Assembly: GCA_938084685.1 (NCBI GenBank)
Contig: CALKGE010000001.1
Coordinates: forward strand, 434,001 to 498,000
Direction: 5' to 3'
Length of the DNA stretch: 64,000 nucleotides
Source of the DNA: an uncultured Pirellulaceae bacterium
Lineage (GTDB): Bacteria; Planctomycetota; Planctomycetia; Pirellulales; Pirellulaceae
Shown here: one piece after another, positions 28,296 to 38,791 of the stretch
Position numbering within the stretch: the stretch's first letter is position 1
How the letters are laid out: each line of letters opens with the position of its first letter
Position numbers and translations under genes: made by a program
The notes under the pieces: generated by a model
The model's database searches: none
Told to the model about the DNA's origin: nothing
Seen by the model: only the letters and a program-made list of their open reading frames with translations

Positions 28296-29804
28296 TTAAC
28301 CGGTGATATAGTTACGCCAGACTTCGAGTTGTTCGCTGGACAATGTATTTTCGCGAAGGAACTCATTGTCCAGAATGATATCTGTCCCTTTTATTCGAAC
28401 TTTGACACTCAGACGACCGTCTTCCCGGTACTTAAAGAATACTTCAACAGCCGATTTTTCCGGCAAATCGGCAGGGATTCCTCGGATCATGCAGGAGCCG
28501 ATCAGCTGACAGGCTTCTGGTGATCGGCTCTCTCCTTCCACAATCTCGAGTTTGATCGATTGTTGATCCGGGCGAATTCGAAATTCCCGTTTGGCAGTAA
28601 TGGGAAGTCCAGTATTACGAGGAATGATTTTTGCCGTCCGCGGTCGTTGTGTCTCCGGGTCCACGCCAATCACTCCGAGGGTGTGCGAATTGACGTTTTG
28701 GACAGAGAAACTGGTAGGACGTCCCTGCTGCTGATCAAGTAAACGGCCAGCATGTAGTGCTGCGCCATGAGCTACTGCTTCGTCAGGCGACACACTATGA
28801 TCTGGTTCGAGTCCACTTTCAGACTGTAGCATCCTGCTTACTGCAGGCATACGGGTCGAGCCACCCACGAGCAGAATATGGTTGATATCACTCCACTCCA
28901 ATCCTGCCGCCTTGACGGTTTGACCGGCCGTAAAGCGAGTACGTTCCAGCAAATCAGCTGTTAGCGATTCGAACTTTTCTCTGGTCACAGTCACCGGGAG
29001 CGTTTGCTGCTGGAATTCGAGCTGGATTGAGCATTCATCAACTTGGGACAGCACATGTTTTGCATTCTTTGCCTGTTGCCAAAGCATGCCAAGTGATTTG
29101 GGGTCGTTGCGAGGGTCTATTGTGTGTGCAGAAAGAAAAGCCTCGGAAAGGAAATCCACCAGACGCTGGTCCCAGTCGACGCCACCAAGTTGAACGTCAC
29201 CATCGGTTGCCAGTGCTTTGTAATCACGACCTTCTATTTTTACAATCGTGACATCGAACGTTCCACCTCCGAGATCATAAACCAGAATTGTTTGATTCTG
29301 GGACTCCTGGAGGTTTTGTTGAAAGCCATAGGCGATAGCGGCTGCCGTTGGTTCATTGATAATGTCCAGCACTTCGATGCCAGCCAGATAGCCTGCATCC
29401 TGGGTTGCTTTGCGACGGACTTCGTCGAAATAGGCCGGTACGGTAATAACAGCCTTGGTAAATTCGCCAATTTGGACGATGGCGTCTTTGCGTAGTTTAT
29501 TCAGGATGAAGGCTAATAAGGCCTCAGGGGGATATTCAAAGCCAGAAATTTCTTTATGAAAAGCCCGTTTCCCCAAATCGCGTTTAGTGTATTCGGCGAT
29601 CGATTCATAATGATCCGCTTTGGCGACTTCGGCTTTGTTTCCTATTAGAACTTCCTGCTCCTGGAACAGAAGCACGCTGGGGGTGGTGGGCTCACCTTCG
29701 GCATTCAGCAGTGTTTGAGGAGAGTCGTTTTCATCCAGAACAGCAACGACCGAATAGGTTGTTCCCAGATCGATTCCGACAGCAGGTTGTTCTCGTTGAT
29801 TCAT
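28296..29804 (-). CDS. Hsp70-family protein, short form
   Basis: VGIDLGTTYSVVA, AVITVPAYFDEVRRKATQDAGYLAGIEVLDIINEPTAAAIAYG, VYDLGGGTFDVTI, LLVGGSTRMPAV. About 502 aa from the inferred start at 29804. Confidence 0.92.
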   Translation of the reverse strand: MNQREQPAVGIDLGTTYSVVAVLDENDSPQTLLNAEGEPTTPSVLLFQEQEVLIGNKAEVAKADHYESIAEYTKRDLGKRAFHKEISGFEYPPEALLAFILNKLRKDAIVQIGEFTKAVITVPAYFDEVRRKATQDAGYLAGIEVLDIINEPTAAAIAYGFQQNLQESQNQTILVYDLGGGTFDVTIVKIEGRDYKALATDGDVQLGGVDWDQRLVDFLSEAFLSAHTIDPRNDPKSLGMLWQQAKNAKHVLSQVDECSIQLEFQQQTLPVTVTREKFESLTADLLERTRFTAGQTVKAAGLEWSDINHILLVGGSTRMPAVSRMLQSESGLEPDHSVSPDEAVAHGAALHAGRLLDQQQGRPTSFSVQNVNSHTLGVIGVDPETQRPRTAKIIPRNTGLPITAKREFRIRPDQQSIKLEIVEGESRSPEACQLIGSCMIRGIPADLPEKSAVEVFFKYREDGRLSVKVRIKGTDIILDNEFLRENTLSSEQLEVWRNYITG

Positions 29805-29897
29805 ATGACTTGCACGAATTGGGGACAGAGCGAACTTTTCACACTTTGGCTCTTTTCTAACATTGTAGATAGAAAACAAAGTCTGTCAGAGTGGAAA

Positions 29898-30779
29898 TTA
29901 TGGCAAGGGGTAACCCCGGATTACTTTGTAAATAGCGCTATTATCAAGCTCGCCATAGCCAGCATCGATGGCGGAATCCAGTAGCTGCGCATGCAGAGTA
30001 GACAACGGTAATTCCTGTTGATGTTGTGCTGCTAACTGACGAATTAAACCGACATCTTTGCGGTGTTGTTTTAGCCGTGCCTGAGGTGAGAAATCCTGTG
30101 TGATCATTTTCTCGCCTTTCACATCCATCGCAGCGGAATAGGCTGGAGTTGCTTTGAGAACTTCCAAAGCTGAATGGAGAGGAATACCGGCTGCTTCTGC
30201 AAGAGCAAGGCTTTCAGCCAGCACCGCACGATTCAGTCCGAGCGCCAGATTGACAACGAGTTTTACTCGAGCCCCTGCGCCAACTTCGCCAACATGAAAT
30301 ACAACATTGGAAAGGTCACCCAGCAAGGGTGTGTGTTGGCGGAACAGGTCGTCTGGGCCGCCCACCATAAAGACACCGCTGCCCTCTTTTACCTGACTGC
30401 TTGCTCCGGCAACCGTGGCCTCCATAAAGCGAATATTACTGGCACCCAGGAGTTTTGAGTTATCGACTGCGTCTTCCGGTGCGCCGGTCGTGGTATCAAT
30501 CACTGTGGAGCCAGCCGCTGCACAGTGAGCGAGTTGGGCACAGACGGCTTTGGAAATTGTGGAATCAGGCAAGGAAAGGATGATGACTGAAGTGGCGGCA
30601 GCGACATCCTCGATGGACTTTGCTGCCTGGCCGCCTAATTCAACGAGGTCGTCGAGTTGTTCCTGCTGTAGATCATAGCCAATGACCGAGTGGCCAGCTC
30701 CGCGGAGGCGGTGACATAGAGCGGTACCTAATAAGCCGACTCCGATAACGCCAATCAAATTGTTTAATGGTCGTGTCAT
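29898..30779 (-). CDS. NAD(P)-dependent oxidoreductase, 3-hydroxyisobutyrate dehydrogenase family
   Basis: IGVIGVGLLGTALCHRLRGAGHSVIGYD; GAGARVKLVVNLALG. Confidence 0.88.
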   Translation of the reverse strand: MTRPLNNLIGVIGVGLLGTALCHRLRGAGHSVIGYDLQQEQLDDLVELGGQAAKSIEDVAAATSVIILSLPDSTISKAVCAQLAHCAAAGSTVIDTTTGAPEDAVDNSKLLGASNIRFMEATVAGASSQVKEGSGVFMVGGPDDLFRQHTPLLGDLSNVVFHVGEVGAGARVKLVVNLALGLNRAVLAESLALAEAAGIPLHSALEVLKATPAYSAAMDVKGEKMITQDFSPQARLKQHRKDVGLIRQLAAQHQQELPLSTLHAQLLDSAIDAGYGELDNSAIYKVIRGYPLP

Positions 30780-32017
30780 GCTTTGCTGGCCTCTGTACTG
30801 GGAGGCGTTTTAGGGTTTAGCACGATAAGCAGGACTCCCAACATGGCTGCCAGTACTGATAACCCGGCGAATACGTGATTGGTATTCAGGGTGGTAGCAT
30901 CCTTCAGCCAACCGGCGAGTACGGCACCCAAACTGCCCACGCCAAATCCCATAACAAAATTCAGGCCGTAACAGACGCTGCGGTGTTCACGGGGAGTGTA
31001 TTTGGCAACAAGGCTATTGTAGATTGGTTGAAACATAAAGTGAACCAAGGCGAAAACGGCGGCAGATGCCAGTGCCCATTCTGCAGCGAAAATTGCCATG
31101 CCGACGAGGAATGGTGCGTTACAAAGTGTGATAAGTGTGAGTTGTTGTTCGAGTCGTTTAGGGTCTCCAATCTTTCCGGCAATGAACTGACCTGCGCAGC
31201 CGAACAGCATGATCCCGGCCATGAGAAATGAACGTTGGCTTTTCAGGTCAGTGGCCGTGCCGAACAGCTTGCTAAACAGAGGAGTATCCAGAAAGGATTC
31301 GTCTTTAAAAAAGGTGATGACTCCCGAGTAAACCATTCCCTGAATGGCTGCCAGTGTGATCAGGATCAGAAAACAACGCCAGTCCCGATCAGGTTCATCC
31401 ACGTCGGTCTGCACTTCCACCGAAAGCTGGTCGGTTCCGTTCTGCCGGCCAATGATCAGATAACGCCGCAGCACGAAGACAGCCACAGCCCCCGCAAACC
31501 CGAGGAATCCCAGAACTTGAAAGAAATTATGCCATTGCATACCTCCTGTTTGCAGTAGTGCAAAAACCAGAGGTGCCAGTGCGATTCCGGCAGAACCAAA
31601 GACACCATGAATTCCCAGTGCCATGGGGCGTTGTTGAGGAGTTGTCTTGAGTGAAATCAGTGCCAGCCCTGCCGGGTGATAGATGCTGGCGAAGAGTCCG
31701 AGCACAAAGAACATTCCAAATAGCGAATTCAAAGTTGGAATGGATGAAATCAGAAAACAGAGCAGTCCGCAGCCGGCCAGATAGATAACCAACATGGGGG
31801 GAGCTCCGAAACGGTCCACCAAAAAACCGACCAGTAGTGCTCCCAGGCCCCAGGGCCATCGGAAGGCACTGCTCAAAGAACCAATGATCGTATCACTAGT
31901 CCCATACTGCGTTTTCAAATCATCCTGTACGGCCGGCAGCGCCAATTCGAAGACATGCACCAGGGCATGAAGACAGGAAATGAAACAGATAATCCAGAAT
32001 AGCTGCCGACGGGTCAT
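30776..32017 (-). CDS. MFS transporter
   Basis: About 12 hydrophobic segments; GALLVGFLVDRFG. Overlaps the downstream gene by 4 nt. Confidence 0.85.
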   Translation of the reverse strand: MTRRQLFWIICFISCLHALVHVFELALPAVQDDLKTQYGTSDTIIGSLSSAFRWPWGLGALLVGFLVDRFGAPPMLVIYLAGCGLLCFLISSIPTLNSLFGMFFVLGLFASIYHPAGLALISLKTTPQQRPMALGIHGVFGSAGIALAPLVFALLQTGGMQWHNFFQVLGFLGFAGAVAVFVLRRYLIIGRQNGTDQLSVEVQTDVDEPDRDWRCFLILITLAAIQGMVYSGVITFFKDESFLDTPLFSKLFGTATDLKSQRSFLMAGIMLFGCAGQFIAGKIGDPKRLEQQLTLITLCNAPFLVGMAIFAAEWALASAAVFALVHFMFQPIYNSLVAKYTPREHRSVCYGLNFVMGFGVGSLGAVLAGWLKDATTLNTNHVFAGLSVLAAMLGVLLIVLNPKTPPSTEASKA

Positions 32018-32020
32018 AGC

Positions 32021-33028
32021 TTACTTTGTAATTTCACTAAACCGTTGAACGACATTATTGGCAGCACCACTGTCGATTGATTCCTGAGCCTCCTTGGCGC
32101 AGTCTGTCAGGGATAAATCAGGTTTTGCCAGTGAAATGGCAGCCGCGGAATTGATGATTACGATGTCCCGGGCCGGTCCTGTCTCTCCCTGCAGGATGGC
32201 CCGTATGCGTTGTGCGCTCTCTGCCGGATCGCTCGCTTCCATGCCTGCCAGCTCGGTTGGCTCGAGACCAAACATGGAAGGTTCCCACTGGGTATCGACC
32301 GTCGTACCAGGCGTAACTTTGGTCACATCGGTTGTACCCGCCAAAGTGATTTCGTCCAGACCATCGCTGCCACAAACGACATATGCTTTTTTGATGTCCA
32401 GCAGTGACAATGCTTGAGCCAGCCTTGGCCGGAGGGCAGGTTTGCCAACACCCAGCACCTGATAGGGGGCCCGGGCAGGATTACAAAGTGGTCCCAGGAG
32501 ATTGAAGATGGTTGGCACTTCAATACTGCGACGTACCGGACCAACGTGTCGCATCGCCGGGTGGAACAGCGGTGCAAAGCAAAAGCAGATTCCGACTTCG
32601 TCCAGCGCATGCTGCATGACATCGACGGGTGCTTCGATATTGATCCCCAATTCCACAAGGACATCAGCGGAGCCGGTTTTACTGGTGATTTTGCGATTTC
32701 CGTGTTTGGCCACGGCGATTCCGGCTCCGGCAGCGACGATTGCAGCGGCAGTGGAGATGTTGAATGTCCCGGAACCGTCTCCACCGGTACCGCAGGTATC
32801 CACTAAATCCTGTCGTGACGAATGGAGTGGAGTCATATGAGCTCGCATCGCTTTGGCGGCTCCAGCAATCTCCTCGACGGTTTCTCCTTTGGCAACCAGC
32901 GCCAGTAACAATTCCCGAATCTGATCCTCGGCACATCGACCCTGCATGACCAGATCAATGGCGGCGGTCATTTCCTCCTGGGAAAGGTTTTCTCCGGCTT
33001 TCACTTTGGTGATTTGTTCATTCAGCAT
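32021..33028 (-). CDS. trpD: Anthranilate phosphoribosyltransferase
   Basis: DTCGTGGDGSGTFNISTAAAIVAAGAGIAVAKHGNRKITSKTGSADVLVELG. Start inferred at 33028. Confidence 0.95.
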   Translation of the reverse strand: MLNEQITKVKAGENLSQEEMTAAIDLVMQGRCAEDQIRELLLALVAKGETVEEIAGAAKAMRAHMTPLHSSRQDLVDTCGTGGDGSGTFNISTAAAIVAAGAGIAVAKHGNRKITSKTGSADVLVELGINIEAPVDVMQHALDEVGICFCFAPLFHPAMRHVGPVRRSIEVPTIFNLLGPLCNPARAPYQVLGVGKPALRPRLAQALSLLDIKKAYVVCGSDGLDEITLAGTTDVTKVTPGTTVDTQWEPSMFGLEPTELAGMEASDPAESAQRIRAILQGETGPARDIVIINSAAAISLAKPDLSLTDCAKEAQESIDSGAANNVVQRFSEITK

Positions 33029-33193
33029 GATTGGTTTTTCATTTAGTGAACTGAAAGGCAAAACAGATACCGATTCATTGTACCGTTGGGAATCCGTTAG
33101 CGTGAGGTAGAGAGACAGGACGGTTTGACTTCCTTCAGGCAAAAACCGATAAACGTAATGTAGGCAGTGAGTTTTTTGAATGGATGATCTCTG

Positions 33194-34120
33194 ATGGTAC
33201 GCCGCATTATTATCGACTGTGACCCGGGCATCGATGATAGTGTTGCTTTGGTGATGGCATTGTTCAGCCGATCACTCGATGTAGTGGCCATTACGGCAGT
33301 AGAAGGCAATGTGCCAGCAGAGATGGCTACCAGGAATGTGCAGACAGTTATCGAGCAACTCGACCCTCCTCGACTTCCCCGTATCGGTGCGGCCACTGCC
33401 AATGACAACGCCGATTATCGTGACGCCTGCTTTATTCATGGCAGAGATGGTCTCGGCGAGGCAGGGTTTGTAACAGCCGATCATCACCAGCGGCACTTGT
33501 CTGAGAAGATCATTTGTGATGAAGTCAGGGCAGCCCCTGGAGAAATCGGCATCGTCTGCCTGGGCCCACTAACCAATGTTGCTCGCGCTATCCAGCGGGA
33601 TCCCCACTTTGTCGAAAACGTGGGTGAAGTTGTAATGATGGGAGGCAGCTTTAACGGGATTGGGAATGTTACTCAAACTGCGGAATTCAATATTCACTGT
33701 GACCCCGAAAGTGCTTGGGAAGTCTTTCACGCTCCGATAAAAAAGACACTCATTCCTCTGGATATCACTTCTCAGGTTCAGTTTTCACTCGGCTTGATAG
33801 ACTCTCTGCCTCACGAGTCTACATCGGTGGGCAGATTCTTGCACCGAGTGATCCCATATTTATTTCGTTCGTATCGTCAGCAACTTGGATTGGAGACGAT
33901 CCAGATTCATGATGCGGTTGCTTTATTACAGTTGATGGAACCTGAGTTGTTTGAATTGGAAGCTCTGGCCGGAGATGTGGAAATCAAAGGTGAGCTTACC
34001 CGGGGAATGACAGTTTTTGAAAAACGTCGCAGCAAAAATGCTCCTCATAATCTGGAAGTGGCTCGAGTGGTAGCCGTATCAGCAGCGCGGCAAGCGGTAA
34101 TCAAGCGACTCCATTCTTAA
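33194..34120 (+). CDS. Nucleoside hydrolase (IunH family)
   Basis: RIIIDCDPGIDDSVALVMAL; CLGPLTNVARAI; EFNIHCDPESA. Confidence 0.92.
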   Translation: MVRRIIIDCDPGIDDSVALVMALFSRSLDVVAITAVEGNVPAEMATRNVQTVIEQLDPPRLPRIGAATANDNADYRDACFIHGRDGLGEAGFVTADHHQRHLSEKIICDEVRAAPGEIGIVCLGPLTNVARAIQRDPHFVENVGEVVMMGGSFNGIGNVTQTAEFNIHCDPESAWEVFHAPIKKTLIPLDITSQVQFSLGLIDSLPHESTSVGRFLHRVIPYLFRSYRQQLGLETIQIHDAVALLQLMEPELFELEALAGDVEIKGELTRGMTVFEKRRSKNAPHNLEVARVVAVSAARQAVIKRLHS

Positions 34121-34318
34121 GATTCTCCTTTTGTTTGCCCTGCGTTGAAGTTGGCAGCAACCGGTCCAGGGAATTCGCTAAAAAGGGTGATTTCAGAGGT
34201 CCGATTGTGTCGATTATTCCAATAATGCTGGAAGAACCGAGTATGTCCGCTTCATTGAAATCGGAAATGGAAGCGGTACGTCGGGATCTTTTGATTTTTT
34301 AATGGGGAGATGACAACG

Positions 34319-34714
34319 ATGGCCCGTAAAGACGCCATTGCTAAATTGAAGACGGTTCTGCTGAGTCGCCGTGATGCCCTTCGAAAAGCTCTGGATGGAG
34401 ATTTTAGCGCTCTTAGGGTATTGCGTGAACAGGCATCCGGCGATGTCGTTGATTTCGCTCTGGATTCTGCTCAGGATGAACTGAATTCTCAGCTAGCAGA
34501 AGTTGAGAGCCGTGAATTGAAGCAGATCGAAACGGCGATCGGCAAAATATCAGCAGGCACTTATGGCCTGTGCGAGTTTTGTGAAAAGAATATCCCTCTG
34601 GCGCGGCTGCAGGCGTTGCCTTATGCGTCAAGTTGTATTGCCTGTCAAACCAAAGTGGAAACACTCGGAGAAGATTGGAACCAACAGGCAGAAAACGGCG
34701 AGATTTTCAGCTAG
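34319..34714 (+). CDS. DksA/TraR-type C4 zinc-finger protein
   Basis: YGLCEFCEKNIPLARLQALPYASSCIACQ. Confidence 0.88.
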   Translation: MARKDAIAKLKTVLLSRRDALRKALDGDFSALRVLREQASGDVVDFALDSAQDELNSQLAEVESRELKQIETAIGKISAGTYGLCEFCEKNIPLARLQALPYASSCIACQTKVETLGEDWNQQAENGEIFS

Positions 34715-34787
34715 AGATTGAAGCTTACTTAGACGAACAGAATCATTGGGGGGCAGCACAGTCGAGCATGGCTGTAGCTGATAGGAA

Positions 34788-35894
34788 ATGCATCGATTAC
34801 GTTTAGTGATCTGTCTGGCAACATGTTTGTGGATCGCACCAGCCACGATGGGGCAGGAGCAACCCGTTTCGGTTGCGCTGGATGCACGTGAACGACTCTT
34901 TGAACAACTGGCAACGGATGCGGAACAGTTTGACGCACGCAATATCCTCAAAAAAGTCGTGCGTGTCTCGAAGCCCTCGGTCGTCCACATTCAGAGTCGT
35001 AAAATTGTTCAGACTGGAATGCGGCGAACGATCGAAGAAGCAGGATCAGGGTTTGTTGTAGAGCTGAACGATCAGAGGTACATTCTTACCAATCGCCATG
35101 TTGTGTTTCCGACTGCGACAAATGGTGTCAAAGTATCACTTGAAGATGGCCGTAAGCTGACCGTGGCGGACATTGCATCAGATCCTTCAAGTGACATTGC
35201 GGTGATTACTGTACGAGAAAAGGAATTACTTGTTCCCGCGCATATCGGCGATAGTGGTCGCACGGAAATCGGTGATTTTGTGGTTGCTATCGGAAGTCCT
35301 TTCGGACTGACACATTCGATCACCTATGGAATCATTTCAGCAAAAGGACGTAAAGATCTTGTGCTGGGAACCCAGGGAGTTGTCGTTCAGGACTTTCTTC
35401 AAACTGATGCTGCTATTAATCCTGGCAACAGCGGTGGGCCGTTGGTGAGTATGCGTGGCGAAGTCATTGGCATTAATACTGCGATTGCCAGCAGTTCAGG
35501 TGGAAATGAAGGCATTGGCTTTACGATTCCCATCAATATGGCGATGGTCGTGGTTGGCCAGCTATTGGATAAAAAAGTGGTTCGAGGCGCTTATCTGGGT
35601 GTCCGTATGGATCACGACTTTACAGATTCTACGGCTTTAAAACTTGGCTTAAGTCACGCGCGCGGAGTGCGAATTACCGGAGTCACCAGGAACTCACCTG
35701 CTGCAAAAGCGAAAATCGTTCCCAATGATGTCATTCTGAGTTTCAATGGTACGCTTCTGGAAGACGATGACCATCTAGCGAATCTTGTCAGTCTTACGCC
35801 GGTTGGCAACAAAGTAACTCTGCTATTGTTGCGTGAACGAAAACCGATGCGGATGGAAGTCCAACTGGCATCCCGACCTGAATCAGAAGACTGA
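34788..35894 (+). CDS. HtrA/DegP-like serine protease with one PDZ domain
   Basis: Signal peptide; LTNRHVV (His), SDIAVI (Asp), NPGNSGGPL (Ser); C-terminal PDZ-like segment. Confidence 0.92.
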   Translation: MHRLRLVICLATCLWIAPATMGQEQPVSVALDARERLFEQLATDAEQFDARNILKKVVRVSKPSVVHIQSRKIVQTGMRRTIEEAGSGFVVELNDQRYILTNRHVVFPTATNGVKVSLEDGRKLTVADIASDPSSDIAVITVREKELLVPAHIGDSGRTEIGDFVVAIGSPFGLTHSITYGIISAKGRKDLVLGTQGVVVQDFLQTDAAINPGNSGGPLVSMRGEVIGINTAIASSSGGNEGIGFTIPINMAMVVVGQLLDKKVVRGAYLGVRMDHDFTDSTALKLGLSHARGVRITGVTRNSPAAKAKIVPNDVILSFNGTLLEDDDHLANLVSLTPVGNKVTLLLLRERKPMRMEVQLASRPESED

Positions 35895-35924
35895 TATCGT
35901 TGGCGAGCCATACCGAGTTTCTGC

Positions 35925-37301
35925 TTAACCGGTAGCGACCTGTTGGCAGACTTCGTAAAGTCGATCCAGATAGGACTGGCATTCGTTGGGACACATTGTC
36001 AACGGAGGACTGATCCGCAGTACTTTGCCTGCCAGAGCTCCCAAAAGGTGAATTGCCAAGGAGTCGTTTTCGCCAAGATAACACTTTTCGATAATCTGGT
36101 TTGCCACAGTCGCACCTTCCCGGTCGCCGAGATCAGCACATTCAATTCCCCAGACACAACCTTCGCCACGGACTTTGCTGATAGCTCCGGTTTCCTTCAA
36201 ACGCACCAGTCCCGTTTCAATAATTCCAGCCAGATGTGCCCCTTTTGCCAGTGCATCGGTGGATTCAAATTCGTCAAGTGTGGCGAGGACCGCCGCGCTG
36301 GAAAGAGGATTCGCGCTCCAGGTATCCGAGGCTTCTCCGTAACCCAGGCATTCGAAGATATCCTTGCGTCCGACAGCGGCGCTTACTGGTACACCATTGC
36401 CCAAGCCTTTACCGAGCAGGACGATGTCCGGCTCAATTTCATAATGACTAAATGCATACATCGGTCCGGTACGACCAAAGTTGGATTGGATTTCGTCAAG
36501 AATAAAGACCAGATCGTGCTCACGGCAGAATGACTGCAGCAGCTGCAGGTATTCTTTTTGTGGATGATAGGAACCTCCGCCTCCCAGATAAGGTTCGGTG
36601 ATGATACAGCAAAGTCTGTCGCCATGTTCTTCCCACAGCTGGTCCAGTTCCTGCTGATAGGGAGCCAGATCCAAAGCCTGCTTACGGGTTTCCACGTCGT
36701 CACACTCGGCTTTTGGGAAACTGATGAAGCGAACACGGTCATCCCGTTCCTTATCATGCTCGCTTCCTGTGACAGCACCGGCCAGTCCTTTCTTGCCATG
36801 AAATCCATCCCGAGTGGCGATGATCATGTCCTTGCCAGGTTTGCGTTTCATGGCGGCCCATAACGCTTTTTGTACAGCTTCGCTACCGCTGGCCGACCAC
36901 ATGACCTGGTTGATGCGACTACCTCCCGGGGCTGCCTGAAGATTGGCAATTATCCGCTGGTTGGCTAGCGATTCGACTTCTGTGATGGCATTATAGGCTG
37001 TCAGAGGTACACACTTTGCGTATTCACCTCCCTCTTTGATGGCCTCCAATCCCAGATAATCGATGACCCGATTCCACCAGGAGACGGGGTTATGGCCAAG
37101 GTTGGCAACAAGTACGCCGGAGGTGAAGTCTGCAAGTTTACGCCCTTCCGGCGTGTAATGATAGCTTCCAGCGCTATGGCTGATGACACATTGACTTGGT
37201 GTAAACGTACGTATGGCAAACGGTTCCTGTTGGAGGATGTTTGCTCGAACCTCATTTGATTGTTCTTCGCCGTCGAATTGGATAGGTTTGATGTCGGTCA
37301 T
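35925..37301 (-). CDS. Class III PLP-dependent aminotransferase
   Basis: MWSASGSEAVQKALWAAMKRKPGKDMIIATRDGFHGK; FILDEIQSNFGRTGPMYAFSHYEIEPDIVLLGKGLGNG. Confidence 0.9.
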   Translation of the reverse strand: MTDIKPIQFDGEEQSNEVRANILQQEPFAIRTFTPSQCVISHSAGSYHYTPEGRKLADFTSGVLVANLGHNPVSWWNRVIDYLGLEAIKEGGEYAKCVPLTAYNAITEVESLANQRIIANLQAAPGGSRINQVMWSASGSEAVQKALWAAMKRKPGKDMIIATRDGFHGKKGLAGAVTGSEHDKERDDRVRFISFPKAECDDVETRKQALDLAPYQQELDQLWEEHGDRLCCIITEPYLGGGGSYHPQKEYLQLLQSFCREHDLVFILDEIQSNFGRTGPMYAFSHYEIEPDIVLLGKGLGNGVPVSAAVGRKDIFECLGYGEASDTWSANPLSSAAVLATLDEFESTDALAKGAHLAGIIETGLVRLKETGAISKVRGEGCVWGIECADLGDREGATVANQIIEKCYLGENDSLAIHLLGALAGKVLRISPPLTMCPNECQSYLDRLYEVCQQVATG

Positions 37302-37352
37302 GATTGAGAACCAGAATGTTGATTAGTGAAAATGAATGAGATTGCAAGGCAG

Positions 37353-38636
37353 TTAAACCTGACCTTCGTAAAGGACAATACCGTCGGCCTGACCAGGGAT
37401 GTACAGCACAAGCCCTCCCTGTTCTTCATTGACTCGGACGACGCAGTCCGGTTGGCCGGCTGCATGGCGCTCGAGAATGGCTTCCATCGCGTGCACCGCC
37501 GCGACGGTTTGCCGGTCACTGGCGATGTCGTTGTAGTAACCGGATGACAATTGACAGATTCGTTCAGAACGAGCTTTTTCATCGAGGCCGTATTCAACAT
37601 AGGCCACTTCACGTGCGAATTCCTCCAGCACTTCGATTCCGTAGCCACGTTGGGTTCGTCTGCCGTCCGGTTCGACAAACGTTCCGTTGTAGTGGTTGTT
37701 CATTGAGTTCTTGATGGAAATAGGAGTTTTTTCCTCGACAGTACATTCCACTCCTCGTTTGCGGCTGTGTCCGTTCCAGATGCCGTTGTCAAAACGGAAT
37801 TGCACCTCCTGCTCAACATACCCCGGGAAGTTATCTGGCGTGACCCAACTGGTATGAATATCGAAAGCGGCTTCCCGACCGCTGGCGTACTGGTAAATCA
37901 GCCGTAATTGAGTGGAGTCCCAGGTGTTTCCGTCGGCTTGTCCCACGATTCCGCGTTGTCCGCTGCAACTTATACTCCGGAGCTGACCACCGAAAGTAAA
38001 GTCGATCAGTTTGATGTAGTGGACGGCAACGTAGGTGCCGGGGTTTCGCCCCTTAATCCACTCGGCAAATTGCGAGCCAGAGATTTGTTTTGGTTCCAGC
38101 AACGTGCAGTAGCCGGTATTGACATGCTGAAGCACATTATCGGCTACCAGCGTACGGAGTTTTTTGTGATCCGGATCGAACAACTTGTGGTAGACCACCT
38201 TGCACAATACCTGTTGGTCGCGAGCGGCAGCGATGAGTGAGTCGAGTTGCTGCATGGAGAGAACAGACGGTTTCTCCACGATGACGTGTTTACCAGCTTC
38301 GATGGCAGCCATGGCTGCTTCATAGTGTCGATCATCAGGAGTCGCAACGCAGATGAAATCGACGTCGTGGCTGAGCAACTGCCCCATACTGTCCGGCTCG
38401 ATATAGCTTGCAAAATCGTTAATCCGCTCGCCCGCAGACTCTTTGTAATTCGCTGCCCGGCCACCGGTGCGACTGGCGACCGCTGCGATTTCCAGCTTGA
38501 TAACTCCCGTCCGGGCATCATAGATTCCCTGCTGATACGCATTTTCAAAGAACGGCCGGTATGTCTCGTCAAAGATCATACCCATCCCCACCATGCCTCC
38601 TTTGAGCTGTCGTATGGCTGCTGTTGAATCTGTCAT
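37353..38636 (-). CDS. Gfo/Idh/MocA family oxidoreductase
   Basis: FICVATPDDRHYEAAMAAIEAGKHVIVEKPSVLS. Start inferred at 38636. Confidence 0.88.
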   Translation of the reverse strand: MTDSTAAIRQLKGGMVGMGMIFDETYRPFFENAYQQGIYDARTGVIKLEIAAVASRTGGRAANYKESAGERINDFASYIEPDSMGQLLSHDVDFICVATPDDRHYEAAMAAIEAGKHVIVEKPSVLSMQQLDSLIAAARDQQVLCKVVYHKLFDPDHKKLRTLVADNVLQHVNTGYCTLLEPKQISGSQFAEWIKGRNPGTYVAVHYIKLIDFTFGGQLRSISCSGQRGIVGQADGNTWDSTQLRLIYQYASGREAAFDIHTSWVTPDNFPGYVEQEVQFRFDNGIWNGHSRKRGVECTVEEKTPISIKNSMNNHYNGTFVEPDGRRTQRGYGIEVLEEFAREVAYVEYGLDEKARSERICQLSSGYYNDIASDRQTVAAVHAMEAILERHAAGQPDCVVRVNEEQGGLVLYIPGQADGIVLYEGQV

Positions 38637-38791
38637 AGGATCGTTTTCCTGAGGGGATAAAAAACGCGAGTTGTTGTTGAACCACCATTTTGGCAAATTT
38701 GAGGCCCACTTTCATCCGGGCAGATGTGGTACGGACCAATAATACGGACATTTCTCATAGAGGGTCGTGATGAGAGAATGGTCCGGAAGAA

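Noticed and set aside
35943-36533. 196-aa plus-strand ORF
   Set aside because: Antisense to the class III aminotransferase; unlikely to be coding.
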